Assembly: GCA_900545625.1 (NCBI GenBank) | Contig: UQZS01000003.1 | Coordinates: 15,402 to 79,401, forward strand | Length of the DNA stretch: 64,000 nt | Direction of reading: 5' to 3' | Origin: an uncultured Oscillospiraceae bacterium | GTDB taxonomy: Bacteria; Bacillota; Clostridia; Oscillospirales; Acutalibacteraceae | Shown here: one piece after another, positions 24,367 to 33,053 of the stretch | Layout: every line of letters starts with the position of its first letter | Numbering within the stretch: position 1 is the stretch's first letter | Notes under the pieces: generated by a model | The model's database searches: none | Seen by the model: only the letters and a program-made list of their open reading frames with translations | What the model was told of the DNA's origin: nothing | Position numbers and translations under genes: made by a program

Positions 24367-24727
24367 AGAATTGATGGCGATTCGCGACAACGCGAAGAAA
24401 AAAATGACCGTCCGTGAGGATACGGGCGACGACTGCACGCGCGTGGTCGTGGGCATGGCGACCTGCGGTATCGCGGCGGGCGCGCGCCCGGTGCTCAATG
24501 CCTTTGTGGATGAGATCGCAAAGCGCGGGCTGCACCATGTTACGGTCTCACAGACCGGCTGCATCGGCATGTGCCAATACGAGCCGATCGTGGAGGTCAT
24601 GGAGCCCGGCAAGGAAAAAATCACCTATGTCAAAATGACCCCCGAAAAGGCGGTCAAAGTCGTCAACGAGCATCTTGTAAACGGCAACCCGATCGTGGAT
24701 TTCACCGTCGGCGCCGCCACGAAGTAA
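24353..24727 (+). CDS. Thioredoxin-like [2Fe-2S] ferredoxin (HndB type)
   Basis: A 124-residue thioredoxin-fold ferredoxin. An N-terminal helix is followed by MATCGIAAGARPVL (about 42-55), with one ligand region, and QTGCIGMCQYEP (about 65-76, C-x3-C). It corresponds to the second small subunit of the tetrameric NADP(H)- or NAD(H)-dependent hydrogenases. It overlaps the ATPase gene by 14 bases and precedes the NuoF-like gene by 12, so it is translated from the same message. Confidence 0.9.
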   Translation: MKTIEELMAIRDNAKKKMTVREDTGDDCTRVVVGMATCGIAAGARPVLNAFVDEIAKRGLHHVTVSQTGCIGMCQYEPIVEVMEPGKEKITYVKMTPEKAVKVVNEHLVNGNPIVDFTVGAATK

Positions 24728-24739
24728 GGAGGAGCCCCT

Positions 24740-26527
24740 ATGTATCGTTCCCACGTTCTGGTTTGCGGCGGTACCGGCTGCACCTCCTCCAACAGCCCTG
24801 CGATCATCGAGGCGCTGGAAAAGGAGATCGCCGACCGCGGTCTTCAGGAGGAGATCAAGGTCGTGCGCACGGGCTGCTTCGGCCTTTGCGCGCTCGGCCC
24901 GATTATGATCGTCTACCCGGAAGGCTGCTTTTACAGCCAGGTCAAGGTCTCGGATGTGCCCGAGATCGTCGAAGAGCACCTGCTCAAAGGCCGCATCGTC
25001 AAGCGCCTGCTTTACGATGAGACCGTCACGATGGATGACGTGAAGTCCTTGCAGGAAACAGACTTTTATAAAAAACAGCACCGCGTCGCGCTGCGCAACT
25101 GCGGCGTGATCGACCCCGAAAATATCGAGGAATACATCGCGTTTGACGGCTACATGGCGCTGGCGAAGTGTCTGAAAGAGTACACGCCCCAGCAGGTCAT
25201 CCAGATTGTCTCGGATTCCGGGCTTCGCGGGCGCGGCGGCGGCGGCTTCCCGACCGGTAAAAAATGGAGCTTTACCGCGGCGAACGAAGCCGACCAGAAA
25301 TATGTCGTCTGCAACGCGGACGAGGGCGACCCCGGTGCTTTCATGGACCGCTCCGTTTTGGAGGGCGACCCGCACTGCATCATTGAGGCAATGGCGATCT
25401 GCGGCTATGCCACGGGCGCAAGCGAAGGCTATGTGTATGTCCGTGCGGAATACCCCATCGCCGTCAAGCGCTTGCAGATCGCGATCAAGCAGGCGCGCGA
25501 ATACGGGCTTCTGGGCAAAAATATCTTTGATTCCGGCTTTGACTTTGATCTGCATGTGCGTCTGGGCGCCGGTGCTTTCGTCTGCGGCGAGGAGACCGCG
25601 CTGATGACCTCCATCGAGGGCAACCGCGGTGAACCGCGTCCGCGGCCGCCGTACCCGGCGGTCAAGGGTCTTTTCGGCAAGCCAACCACAGAAAACAACG
25701 TGGAGACCTTTGCGAACATCCCGCAGATCATTTTAAACGGCGCGGATTGGTTTGCCTCCATGGGTACGGAAAGATCCAAGGGCACAAAGGTCTTTGCACT
25801 CGGCGGCAAGATCCGCAACACGGGTCTTGTGGAGATCCCGATGGGCACAACGCTGCGCGAAATCATTGAAGAGATCGGCGGCGGCATCCCGAACGGCAAA
25901 AAATTCAAGGCGGCGCAGACGGGCGGCCCCTCCGGCGGCTGCATCCCCGCTTCGCTCATGGATACGCCCATCGACTACGACAACCTCACCGCCATCGGCT
26001 GCATGATGGGATCGGGCGGCTTGATCGTCATGGACGAGGACAACTGCATGGTGGACATCGCGAAGTTCTTTTTGAACTTCACAGTGGATGAATCCTGCGG
26101 CAAGTGCACGCCCTGCCGCGTCGGCACCAAGCGGCTTTTAGAGATGCTTGACAAGATCACCGCGGGCAAGGCGACCATGGAGGATCTGGATAAGTTAGAG
26201 GATCTTTGCAACTATATCAAGGCGAATTCCCTGTGCGGCCTTGGGCAGACCGCGCCCAACCCCGTGCTTGCCACGCTCAAATTCTTCCGCGAGGAATATG
26301 TGGCGCACATCCGCGATAAGCACTGCCCGGCAGGCGTGTGCAAGGCGCTGACGGTATACTCCATTGACGCGGACAAATGCCGCGGCTGCACCGCCTGTGC
26401 GCGCAAGTGCCCCGCCGATGCGATCTCCGGCAAGGTCAAGGAAGTCCATACTATTGATACGGATAAGTGCATCAAGTGCGGCGTTTGCATGGAAACGTGC
26501 AAATTCGGCGCGGTTACAAAGAGATAA
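24740..26527 (+). CDS. NuoF-like flavoprotein subunit of bifurcating hydrogenase (HndC type)
   Basis: A 595-residue NADH-binding subunit. An N-terminal [2Fe-2S] thioredoxin-like domain (about 1-110, VCGGTGCTSS and GCFGLCALGP) precedes the FMN/NADH domain with SGLRGRGGGGFPTGKKW (about 160-176) and CNADEGDPGAF. A SLBB domain follows, then the C-terminal cluster ESCGKCTPCRVGTKR (about 450-464) and two [4Fe-4S] ferredoxin motifs (CRGCTACARKCP and CIKCGVCMETC). Domain order matches HndC/HydB. It exchanges electrons between NADH and the Fe-S chain leading to the hydrogenase subunit. Confidence 0.95.
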   Translation: MYRSHVLVCGGTGCTSSNSPAIIEALEKEIADRGLQEEIKVVRTGCFGLCALGPIMIVYPEGCFYSQVKVSDVPEIVEEHLLKGRIVKRLLYDETVTMDDVKSLQETDFYKKQHRVALRNCGVIDPENIEEYIAFDGYMALAKCLKEYTPQQVIQIVSDSGLRGRGGGGFPTGKKWSFTAANEADQKYVVCNADEGDPGAFMDRSVLEGDPHCIIEAMAICGYATGASEGYVYVRAEYPIAVKRLQIAIKQAREYGLLGKNIFDSGFDFDLHVRLGAGAFVCGEETALMTSIEGNRGEPRPRPPYPAVKGLFGKPTTENNVETFANIPQIILNGADWFASMGTERSKGTKVFALGGKIRNTGLVEIPMGTTLREIIEEIGGGIPNGKKFKAAQTGGPSGGCIPASLMDTPIDYDNLTAIGCMMGSGGLIVMDEDNCMVDIAKFFLNFTVDESCGKCTPCRVGTKRLLEMLDKITAGKATMEDLDKLEDLCNYIKANSLCGLGQTAPNPVLATLKFFREEYVAHIRDKHCPAGVCKALTVYSIDADKCRGCTACARKCPADAISGKVKEVHTIDTDKCIKCGVCMETCKFGAVTKR

Positions 26528-26539
26528 GGAGTGTGCCCC

Positions 26540-28282
26540 ATGGAAACCGTAAACATTAAAATCAACGGCATGCCCTTAAGCGTGCCGAAGGGTATTTCGA
26601 TTTTGGAGGCGGCACGGTTCGCCGGCATCGAGATCCCGACGCTTTGCTATTTGAAAGACATGAACGAGATCGGCGCTTGCCGCATCTGCATGGTGGAAGT
26701 CAAGGGCGCAAGGAACCTTGTAACCGCGTGCGTGTACCCGGTGAACGAAGGCATGGAGGTGTTCACCAACACCGAACGCGTGCGCCACTCGCGCAAGACG
26801 ACGCTGGAACTGATCCTTTCCACGCACGACAAGAAGTGCCTTTCCTGCGTGCGCAGCGGCAACTGCGAATTGCAGGCGCTTTGCAAGGAATTCGGCGTAG
26901 ACGATGAAAACGCCTTTGCGGGCGAAACCATCCACTACGATTTCGACGATTCCGCCGCGCACATGGTGCGCGACAACAACAAGTGCATCCTCTGCCGCCG
27001 CTGCGTCGCTGCCTGCGACGCGCAGGGCATTTCGGTCATCGGCGCGAACGCGCGCGGGTTTGATACGCACATCAGCTCCGCGTTCGACAAGGATCTGGCG
27101 GAGGTCTCATGCATTTCCTGCGGGCAGTGCATCGTCAACTGCCCGACGGGCGCTATTGTGGAAAAAGATGACACCGACAAGGTGCTTGCCGCCATCAACG
27201 ATCCCGACAAGTTCGTCATCGTCAACACCGCGCCCTCCATCCGTGCCACGCTCGGCGAGGCGTTCGGGATGCACATTGGCACCAACGTCGAGGGCAAGAT
27301 GGTCGCGGCACTGCGCAGGCTCGGCTTTGACCGCGTATTCGATACGGACTTTGCCGCCGACCTTACGATCATGGAGGAGGCGCACGAATTCCTGGATCGT
27401 GTGCAGAACGGCGGCGTGCTGCCGATGATCACCTCCTGCTCGCCCGGCTGGATCAAATACTGCGAACACTATTACCCGGAGCTGATCCCGCATCTGTCCA
27501 CCTGCAAATCCCCACAGCAGATGTTCGGCGCGACGATGAAGACCTATTATGCGCAGAAGATGGGCATGGACCCGAAAGATATGGTCGTTGTGGGCGTGAT
27601 GCCCTGCACCGCCAAGAAGTTTGAGACCAAGCGTCCCGACCAGGCGGCGTCCGGCTATCCGGATGTGGACATCGCCATCACCACCCGCGAGCTTGCGCGC
27701 ATGATCGAAAGTGCGGGCATCTTCTTCAAGCACCTGCCCGATGAGAGCTTTGACATCCCGTTCGGTGAATCCACCGGCGCCGCCACCATTTTCGGTACGA
27801 CGGGCGGCGTTATGGAAGCGGCGCTGCGCACAGCGGTCGAGACCCTGACCGGCAAGGAGCTGCCGAGCGTCGATTTCAAAGAGGTTCGCGGCATGAAGGC
27901 GATCAAGGAAGCCGAGTACGACGTGGACGGCACGAAGATCAAAGTCGCCGTTGCCAGCGGCACGAAAAACGCCAAGGTGCTGCTTGACAAGATCAAGGAC
28001 GGCACGGCGGACTACCAGTTTATCGAGATCATGGGCTGCCCCGGCGGGTGCATCAACGGCGGCGGTCAGCCGATCCAGCACGCGGTCGTGCGCAACTTTG
28101 TGGATCTGAAAGCCCGGCGTGCCGCGGCGCTGTATGATGCGGATTCCAAAAACAAAAAGCGCAAATCGCACGAAAACGAAGCCATTCAAAAGCTGTATCA
28201 AGAGTTCCTCGGCGAGCCCGGCAGCCACAAGGCACACGAGATCTTGCACACCTCGTATGTGCCGCGCAAGAAATACAATTAA
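26540..28282 (+). CDS. [FeFe] hydrogenase catalytic subunit (group A, HndD type)
   Basis: A 580-residue catalytic subunit that makes H2. Domains in order: an N-terminal [2Fe-2S] ferredoxin (about 1-75), the His-Cys3 [4Fe-4S] site (HDKKCLSCVRSGNCELQ), two [4Fe-4S] clusters (CILCRRCVAAC and CISCGQCIVNCP), then the H-cluster domain. All three H-cluster signatures are present: TSCSPGWIKYCE (L1), MPCTAKKFE (L2) and EIMGCPGGCINGGGQP (L3). A C-terminal small-subunit-like tail follows. ATG 26540 follows AAGGAG. Maturation genes hydEFG are not in the window. A terminator closes the operon. Confidence 0.96.
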   Translation: METVNIKINGMPLSVPKGISILEAARFAGIEIPTLCYLKDMNEIGACRICMVEVKGARNLVTACVYPVNEGMEVFTNTERVRHSRKTTLELILSTHDKKCLSCVRSGNCELQALCKEFGVDDENAFAGETIHYDFDDSAAHMVRDNNKCILCRRCVAACDAQGISVIGANARGFDTHISSAFDKDLAEVSCISCGQCIVNCPTGAIVEKDDTDKVLAAINDPDKFVIVNTAPSIRATLGEAFGMHIGTNVEGKMVAALRRLGFDRVFDTDFAADLTIMEEAHEFLDRVQNGGVLPMITSCSPGWIKYCEHYYPELIPHLSTCKSPQQMFGATMKTYYAQKMGMDPKDMVVVGVMPCTAKKFETKRPDQAASGYPDVDIAITTRELARMIESAGIFFKHLPDESFDIPFGESTGAATIFGTTGGVMEAALRTAVETLTGKELPSVDFKEVRGMKAIKEAEYDVDGTKIKVAVASGTKNAKVLLDKIKDGTADYQFIEIMGCPGGCINGGGQPIQHAVVRNFVDLKARRAAALYDADSKNKKRKSHENEAIQKLYQEFLGEPGSHKAHEILHTSYVPRKKYN

Positions 28283-28292
28283 GGGCTGAAAA

Positions 28293-28323
28293 AAAAGCGC
28301 GCCCGTTTTGGGGCGCGCTTTTT
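28293..28323 (+). terminator. Terminator of the hydrogenase operon
   Basis: A 12-bp stem AAAAGCGCGCCC with its complement, ending in TTTTT. Confidence 0.9.
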
Positions 28324-28368
28324 GGTTTCTGTGCAAAGTGCATTCCATACGTACATAGGAGGATACAT

Positions 28369-28980
28369 ATGAACGGCAAACCGGAAGTCCCGCTTTACTG
28401 CCTGTTCCAAGGGTGCTACAACCCCGCTTACGAAGCGGAGATCCGCAAAGCAAAGGATAAGTGTTATAAATTCAACCAGCTCAACCCCAACGACCGCGAA
28501 GCGCAGGCAGAGATTTTACGCACCCTGCTCGGCAAAATGGGGAAAGAAGTCGTGTTCACCCCGCCGTTTTGGTGCGATTACGGCTACAACATTTCGGTCG
28601 GGGACTGGTTTTATGCGAACCATAACCTTGTCATCACCGACGGCGCGAAAGTCACCTTCGGCGACCACGTATTTATCGCGCCGAACTGCTGCTTCACCAC
28701 CGCCGAGCACCCCACCGACCCCGAACAGCGCAAGGCGGGCTTAGAGATCGCAAAGCCCATCACCGTCGGAAATAATGTCTGGATCGGCGCGGGCTCTACG
28801 GTGCTTGCGGGCGTGACGATCGGGGACAACGCGGTCATCGGGGCGGGCAGCGTGGTGACAAAGGACATCCCCGCAAACGTCGTCGCCGTGGGCGTGCCCT
28901 GCCGCGTGTTAAGGGAGATCACACAGGCGGACAAAGACCGCTACCCGCTGTTTGACCCCGAAACGTATACCGCGCCGTAA
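28369..28980 (+). CDS. Sugar O-acetyltransferase (maltose/galactoside acetyltransferase family)
   Basis: A 203-residue left-handed beta-helix acetyltransferase using acetyl-CoA. An N-terminal MAT domain (about 10-65) leads into hexapeptide repeats, with the active-site stretch NHNLVITDGAKVTFGDHVFI (about 84-103) and TAEHP carrying the catalytic His, then NNVWIGAGSTVLAGVTIGDN (about 138-157) and GAGSVVTKDIPANVVAVGVP. GGAGG lies upstream of ATG 28369. The following GH39 remnant begins 28 bases later, suggesting a former sugar-processing operon. Confidence 0.92.
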   Translation: MNGKPEVPLYCLFQGCYNPAYEAEIRKAKDKCYKFNQLNPNDREAQAEILRTLLGKMGKEVVFTPPFWCDYGYNISVGDWFYANHNLVITDGAKVTFGDHVFIAPNCCFTTAEHPTDPEQRKAGLEIAKPITVGNNVWIGAGSTVLAGVTIGDNAVIGAGSVVTKDIPANVVAVGVPCRVLREITQADKDRYPLFDPETYTAP

Positions 28981-29008
28981 ACGCAGAAACGATATTGAGG
29001 TGTTTGCC

Positions 29009-29691
29009 ATGACGAACGACCGATATTACCAAAAGTGCATCACCTTTGGCCGAGCGGCGGAAGGGCTGCGCGCGGATTTTCAGGCGCAGCTCAAAGAAAT
29101 GCAGTGCGAGATCGGCTTCCAATACGTGCGCTTTCACGGCCTTTTTCACGACGATATGGCGGTATACAGCGAAACCGACGGGCAAGTGCAGCTATGGTTC
29201 GGCTACGTGGACGATCTTTTGGATTTCCTGCTGGAAAATGGGCTCAAACCCATATTGGAGCTTGGCTTTTGCCCCGGGGCGCTTGCAGCGAATGCCGAGA
29301 CCCTGTTTTGGTGGAACGCGCACACCTGCCCGCCGAAAGACTATGACATTGGAACTATTGCGATTACAAAGAAGCCTTTGCCAAAGGCGATCGAAGCGCG
29401 CTGACGCTGACAGACCGCGACGGCGTGTTTGAAAACAAGGATCTGGACATCGACCTGTCGCCGGATCTGCAGGGTGAATATACGCTTACGGTCTATACGC
29501 TCGACGAAAACGCCTCGGCGCTGCACAACTGGGTCAAGCTCGGTGCGCCCCAGTACCCGACCAAAGCACAGGTGCAGCTTTTGAAAGCGCAAAGCCGCTC
29601 CGCACAGGAGACGCGGCGTGTCACGGCATTCCGTTTTCACGAGACGCTGCGTCCGCACGAGGTACGCGCGCTGCTCCTGACCAAAGCGTGA
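29009..29691 (+). pseudogene. GH39 beta-xylosidase-like gene with large internal deletion and frame shift
   Basis: The first part (ATG 29009, GAGGTG upstream, to about 29349; 113 codons) reads as the N-terminus of a GH39 glycosidase (FGRAAEGLRADFQAQL, YVRFHGLFHDDM, LLENGLKPILELGFCPGALA). That frame then runs into nonsense and stops at 29404. From 29350 another frame (starting WNYCDYKEAF) encodes the C-terminal beta-domain of the same family (DIDLSPDLQGEYTL and LRPHEVRALLL), ending at 29691. About half of a normal 500-residue enzyme, including the region holding the catalytic glutamates, is missing, and the join is out of frame. It is a decayed gene. Confidence 0.8.
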
Positions 29692-29728
29692 TCCGCCGCG
29701 GCTGTGCAGCATCAAAACGGTTCCATGC

Positions 29729-29758
29729 TTGACGTACAGCGCATTCATTTTGTATAAT
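29729..29758 (+). promoter_or_regulatory. Promoter of the sulfatase-maturase operon
   Basis: TTGACG, 18 bases, TATAAT, ending 26 bases before the sulfatase start. Confidence 0.7.
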
Positions 29759-29784
29759 TTAAAAAACCTTTCGGGAGGAGAAAC

Positions 29785-31800
29785 ATGAAGCAGAGAATCT
29801 CTCTAAGCTGGGAAAAAAAGGTCTTTCCGTGGCTGACGATGGTAATCGGCGTTGTGCTGATGCTTGCGCAGTGGATCGTGCGGCTCAACCTTGTGAGCGT
29901 GGTAGCCGTTGCATACTGCTGTATCCTGTCCGCCGTAATCTTTATTGCGCTGCTCGCCAAAAAGAAGGTGTATGCGCCCATGGTGCTCGGCTACGCCGCT
30001 TCGACGGTCGGCATTATCGTGTATTACGTGATTTGGGGCGCAGATGCGGGCTTTGGCGCATTCACCTCGGGGCTGGCGGGCTTTTCCACCGCCGAGCATC
30101 CGTATTTTACAGGCGCGGGCAATTTCGGAACGCGCATCTTGGGCAACCTGCTTTTGGCGCTGCCCGGCGCAGTGGTGCTTTGGGCGCTGTTTTGGATCGC
30201 ACGGCGCAGCGGCAAGCGCGTCACACTGCAAAGGGTGACTTCGTTTTTCCTCGGGCTTTTGCTCATGGGCGCAAGCGTTTTGTATGTGCTGACCATGAAT
30301 CTGCGCTCCAGACCCAACACTGAACGCATGTGGGAGGGGCATGACGATTACCTCGGCAAGGTGGACAGCACCGCCAAATCGGACAGCCCCAATGTGCTGG
30401 TCATCCTCATGGACGACATGGGCTGGGGCGATATTTCGCTCAACGGCGCGATTTATGACACCCCGAACATTGACAGCATCGGGGAAAACGGGCTGAATCT
30501 GGAGAACTTCTATTCCTCCTACTCCGTTTGCTCCCCCGCGCGCTTCGCCGCCATGACGGGACGCTACCCCTACCGCGGCTATGCCGACAATGTTGTATAC
30601 CCGACGGTCGCCACGCTCTCGCCGTTCGCTTCTACACGCATATTCAATTCCGTTGAAATGGGCGCCAACGCCGACGGCATGCTCGGCGACGAGGTCACTG
30701 TGGCGGAGACCTTCCAGGCGGCGGGCTACGCGACCGGGCTGTTCGGCAAATGGCATCTCGGCGATTACGGCGAATATCTGCCGACTAACCAGGGCTTTGA
30801 CTATTTCTACGGCAGCCACCATGTCAATGACATGACGCCGTTTTACCATGTCCGCGAAGAAGGCGGCGAATACACCATTGTGCACGGTACGGACGAGCTT
30901 CGCGACCAATCCAGGGCGACCGAATGGATCCATGAGGAGCTGACGGATTGGATCACCGCGCAAGCCGAAGCCGATCAGCCGTTCATGGCGTATTACACCT
31001 CACCGTGGCCGCACGCCCCTGTCTATGCCGGTGACGAATTTGACGGGATCAGCGGCATGGGCACCTATGTGGACTGCATCACGGAATTTGACACCTATCT
31101 CGGCGAACTATTTGCAACGCTGGAAGAGCTCGGCGAGCTGGAGGATACCATCATCGTATTCACAAGCGACAACGGCCCCGCATTAGAGGGCTCGGTCAGC
31201 GACCTGCGCGGCGGAAAATACCTTGCCTATGAAGGCGGGCAGAAGGTGCCGTTTCTGATCCGCTGGGACAACGACAACGGCGCGCTTGGCGGCAAAGGCG
31301 AAACGCGTGCGCAATCCGCCACACTGGTCGACCTGTATCCGACGCTCGTGGAGCTGTGCGGCATCACAGGGGAAAACGGTACAAAAGAAAACTTCCTGCC
31401 GGAGGATCGCGTGATCGACGGCGTTTCCATGGCTTCGCTTTTGCGCGAAGATGCGGTGATCCACACGAAGGAGCACCCCATTCTGCACATGAAGCGCGAG
31501 GACATCAAGGCAATTCAATATACCGTCCCCACCGCCGAAGTGCGTGCGCAGTACCCCGACTACACCTACGAAGTGCTGACCGAAAACGAATACGTCACAT
31601 TCAAGTATTTTGACCGCATCCAGAACGACAACTCCGCCTTCTTTGACAAGTACCGCAACAACTGGCTGCACATTCTCACCGACGATGCAGGCGAAAATTA
31701 CAATCGCACCACGGTGTACCCGGAGATCGCGGATGAATACCATGAAAAACTGGACGAGATCCAGCGTGATTTTGCGGAGAACCGCCGCGGAATCCTGTAA
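29785..31800 (+). CDS. Membrane-anchored formylglycine-type sulfatase
   Basis: A 671-residue protein. Five hydrophobic helices lie in the first 170 residues (about 14-31, 37-57, 64-85, 118-138, 150-168), followed by an outward-facing alkaline-phosphatase-fold sulfatase domain. Metal and active-site motifs are LVILMDDMGWGD (about 206-217) and VCSPARFAAMTGRYPYR (about 250-266), whose Cys in C-S-P-A-R is the residue converted to formylglycine. FGKWHLGDYG and FTSDNGPALEG follow. The five-helix-plus-domain layout resembles lipoteichoic acid synthase, but the catalytic motif is a true sulfatase. Its maturase gene follows by 14 bases. The substrate is unknown. GGGAGG precedes ATG 29785. Confidence 0.9.
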   Translation: MKQRISLSWEKKVFPWLTMVIGVVLMLAQWIVRLNLVSVVAVAYCCILSAVIFIALLAKKKVYAPMVLGYAASTVGIIVYYVIWGADAGFGAFTSGLAGFSTAEHPYFTGAGNFGTRILGNLLLALPGAVVLWALFWIARRSGKRVTLQRVTSFFLGLLLMGASVLYVLTMNLRSRPNTERMWEGHDDYLGKVDSTAKSDSPNVLVILMDDMGWGDISLNGAIYDTPNIDSIGENGLNLENFYSSYSVCSPARFAAMTGRYPYRGYADNVVYPTVATLSPFASTRIFNSVEMGANADGMLGDEVTVAETFQAAGYATGLFGKWHLGDYGEYLPTNQGFDYFYGSHHVNDMTPFYHVREEGGEYTIVHGTDELRDQSRATEWIHEELTDWITAQAEADQPFMAYYTSPWPHAPVYAGDEFDGISGMGTYVDCITEFDTYLGELFATLEELGELEDTIIVFTSDNGPALEGSVSDLRGGKYLAYEGGQKVPFLIRWDNDNGALGGKGETRAQSATLVDLYPTLVELCGITGENGTKENFLPEDRVIDGVSMASLLREDAVIHTKEHPILHMKREDIKAIQYTVPTAEVRAQYPDYTYEVLTENEYVTFKYFDRIQNDNSAFFDKYRNNWLHILTDDAGENYNRTTVYPEIADEYHEKLDEIQRDFAENRRGIL

Positions 31801-31814
31801 GAAAAGGTGATCCC

Positions 31815-32927
31815 ATGCCCCCGCTTTCTCTGATGATCAAACCCGCCTCGTCGCTTTGCAATTTAAGCTGCGAATACTGCTTTTACCGCGATGTTGCCGA
31901 ACACCGCGAGCACCTCGGCTTCGGCATTATGACGCATGAAACAGCAACGCTCTTGATTGAAAAAGCGCTGGCGTTTGCCGACGGCAAACCCGTTTCGTTC
32001 GCCTTTCAGGGCGGCGAGCCGACACTGGCCGGCCTTCCGTATTTTGAGCATTTTGTGCGCACGGTGCGGGACAAAAACGAAAAAAACAGCCCCGTATTTT
32101 ACAGCATCCAGACCAACGGCACGCAAATCAATGATGCGTGGGCGCGTTTTCTCGCAAAGCACAATTTTCTGACGGGGCTGAGCTTGGACGGCGATTTTGA
32201 CGGCAACAAATTCCGCAAAAAGCCCTCGGGGCAGAACACGTTTTATCAAATCATGAACGCTGCCGCCGTTCTCCGAAAACACGGCGCGGAATTTAACATT
32301 CTTACGGTGCTCACGGGCTACTGCGCCGAAAACGGCGAGCGTATCTACCGGTTTTTCCGCAAGAAAGGCTTCCGGTATTTGCAGTTCATCCCCTGCCTGC
32401 GGCCGTTCGGCTCCGATGAGGAAAGCGAGCTTTATATGACAAGCGCGCAGTACGCCGATTTTTTGATCCGCGTGTTCAACCTGTATGTCAAGGATTATGT
32501 GCGCGGGCAGTATATCAGCGTGCGGGAATTTGACAACCTTGTGCGTTTGTACTTGGGGCAGCGGCCCGAGCAATGCGGCATGGCGGGGCACTGCTCGCAC
32601 CAATTCGTTTCGGAAAGCAACGGCAACATCTACCCCTGCGACTTTTACTGCACGGACGAATACCTGCTCGGCAACATCGCCGATACGGATTTTGCCGCTA
32701 TGGCGCAAAGCGAGACCGCCGTGCGCTTTATAAAAGAGAGTCTGCCCGTGCCCGAACGCTGCCGCAGCTGTAAATTCTTTCCGCTGTGCCGCGCGGGCGG
32801 CTGCAAGCGCACCAGAGAGAGCGCCGATTACTGCGCGGCGTACAAGGCGTTTTTCTCCGCCTGCCTACCGCTGTTCCGCGTGTTCGCCGGGGAAGCCAAG
32901 CGTCCGCCGGTCTCGCCGGACAACTGA
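31815..32927 (+). CDS. Anaerobic sulfatase-maturating enzyme (anSME)
   Basis: A 370-residue radical SAM enzyme with a SPASM domain that oxidises the sulfatase active-site Cys or Ser to formylglycine without oxygen. The SAM cluster motif is CNLSCEYCFY (about 15-24). FQGGEPTL (about 65-72) and SIQTNGTQI follow. The SPASM clusters are in CGMAGHCSHQF, YPCDFYC and CRSCKFFPLCRAGGCKR (about 316-332). It starts 14 bases after the sulfatase, whose CSPAR motif is the expected substrate. Two-gene operon. Confidence 0.93.
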   Translation: MPPLSLMIKPASSLCNLSCEYCFYRDVAEHREHLGFGIMTHETATLLIEKALAFADGKPVSFAFQGGEPTLAGLPYFEHFVRTVRDKNEKNSPVFYSIQTNGTQINDAWARFLAKHNFLTGLSLDGDFDGNKFRKKPSGQNTFYQIMNAAAVLRKHGAEFNILTVLTGYCAENGERIYRFFRKKGFRYLQFIPCLRPFGSDEESELYMTSAQYADFLIRVFNLYVKDYVRGQYISVREFDNLVRLYLGQRPEQCGMAGHCSHQFVSESNGNIYPCDFYCTDEYLLGNIADTDFAAMAQSETAVRFIKESLPVPERCRSCKFFPLCRAGGCKRTRESADYCAAYKAFFSACLPLFRVFAGEAKRPPVSPDN

Positions 32928-32977
32928 TGCGGCTTACATGGAATTGTTGCGATTGTGTTACATTTTTCGTCAGGAAG

Positions 32978-33006
32978 TTGCAAAGAACGGGAGAATCTGA
33001 TAAAAT
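32978..33006 (+). promoter_or_regulatory. Promoter of the MltG-like gene
   Basis: TTGCAA, 17 bases, TAAAAT. Confidence 0.6.
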
Positions 33007-33053
33007 AACGAACAGACGATATTATCCTCTATTCTTTCCAATCGGAGCATACC

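Noticed and set aside
23306-28282. Partial respiratory complex I
   Set aside because: The NuoE- and NuoF-like genes are followed by a full [FeFe] hydrogenase with all three H-cluster motifs, and no membrane Nuo subunits are present.
27107-28453. 448-codon minus-strand open frame opposite the hydrogenase gene
   Set aside because: Antisense to intact H-cluster motifs; arises from GC-rich third positions.
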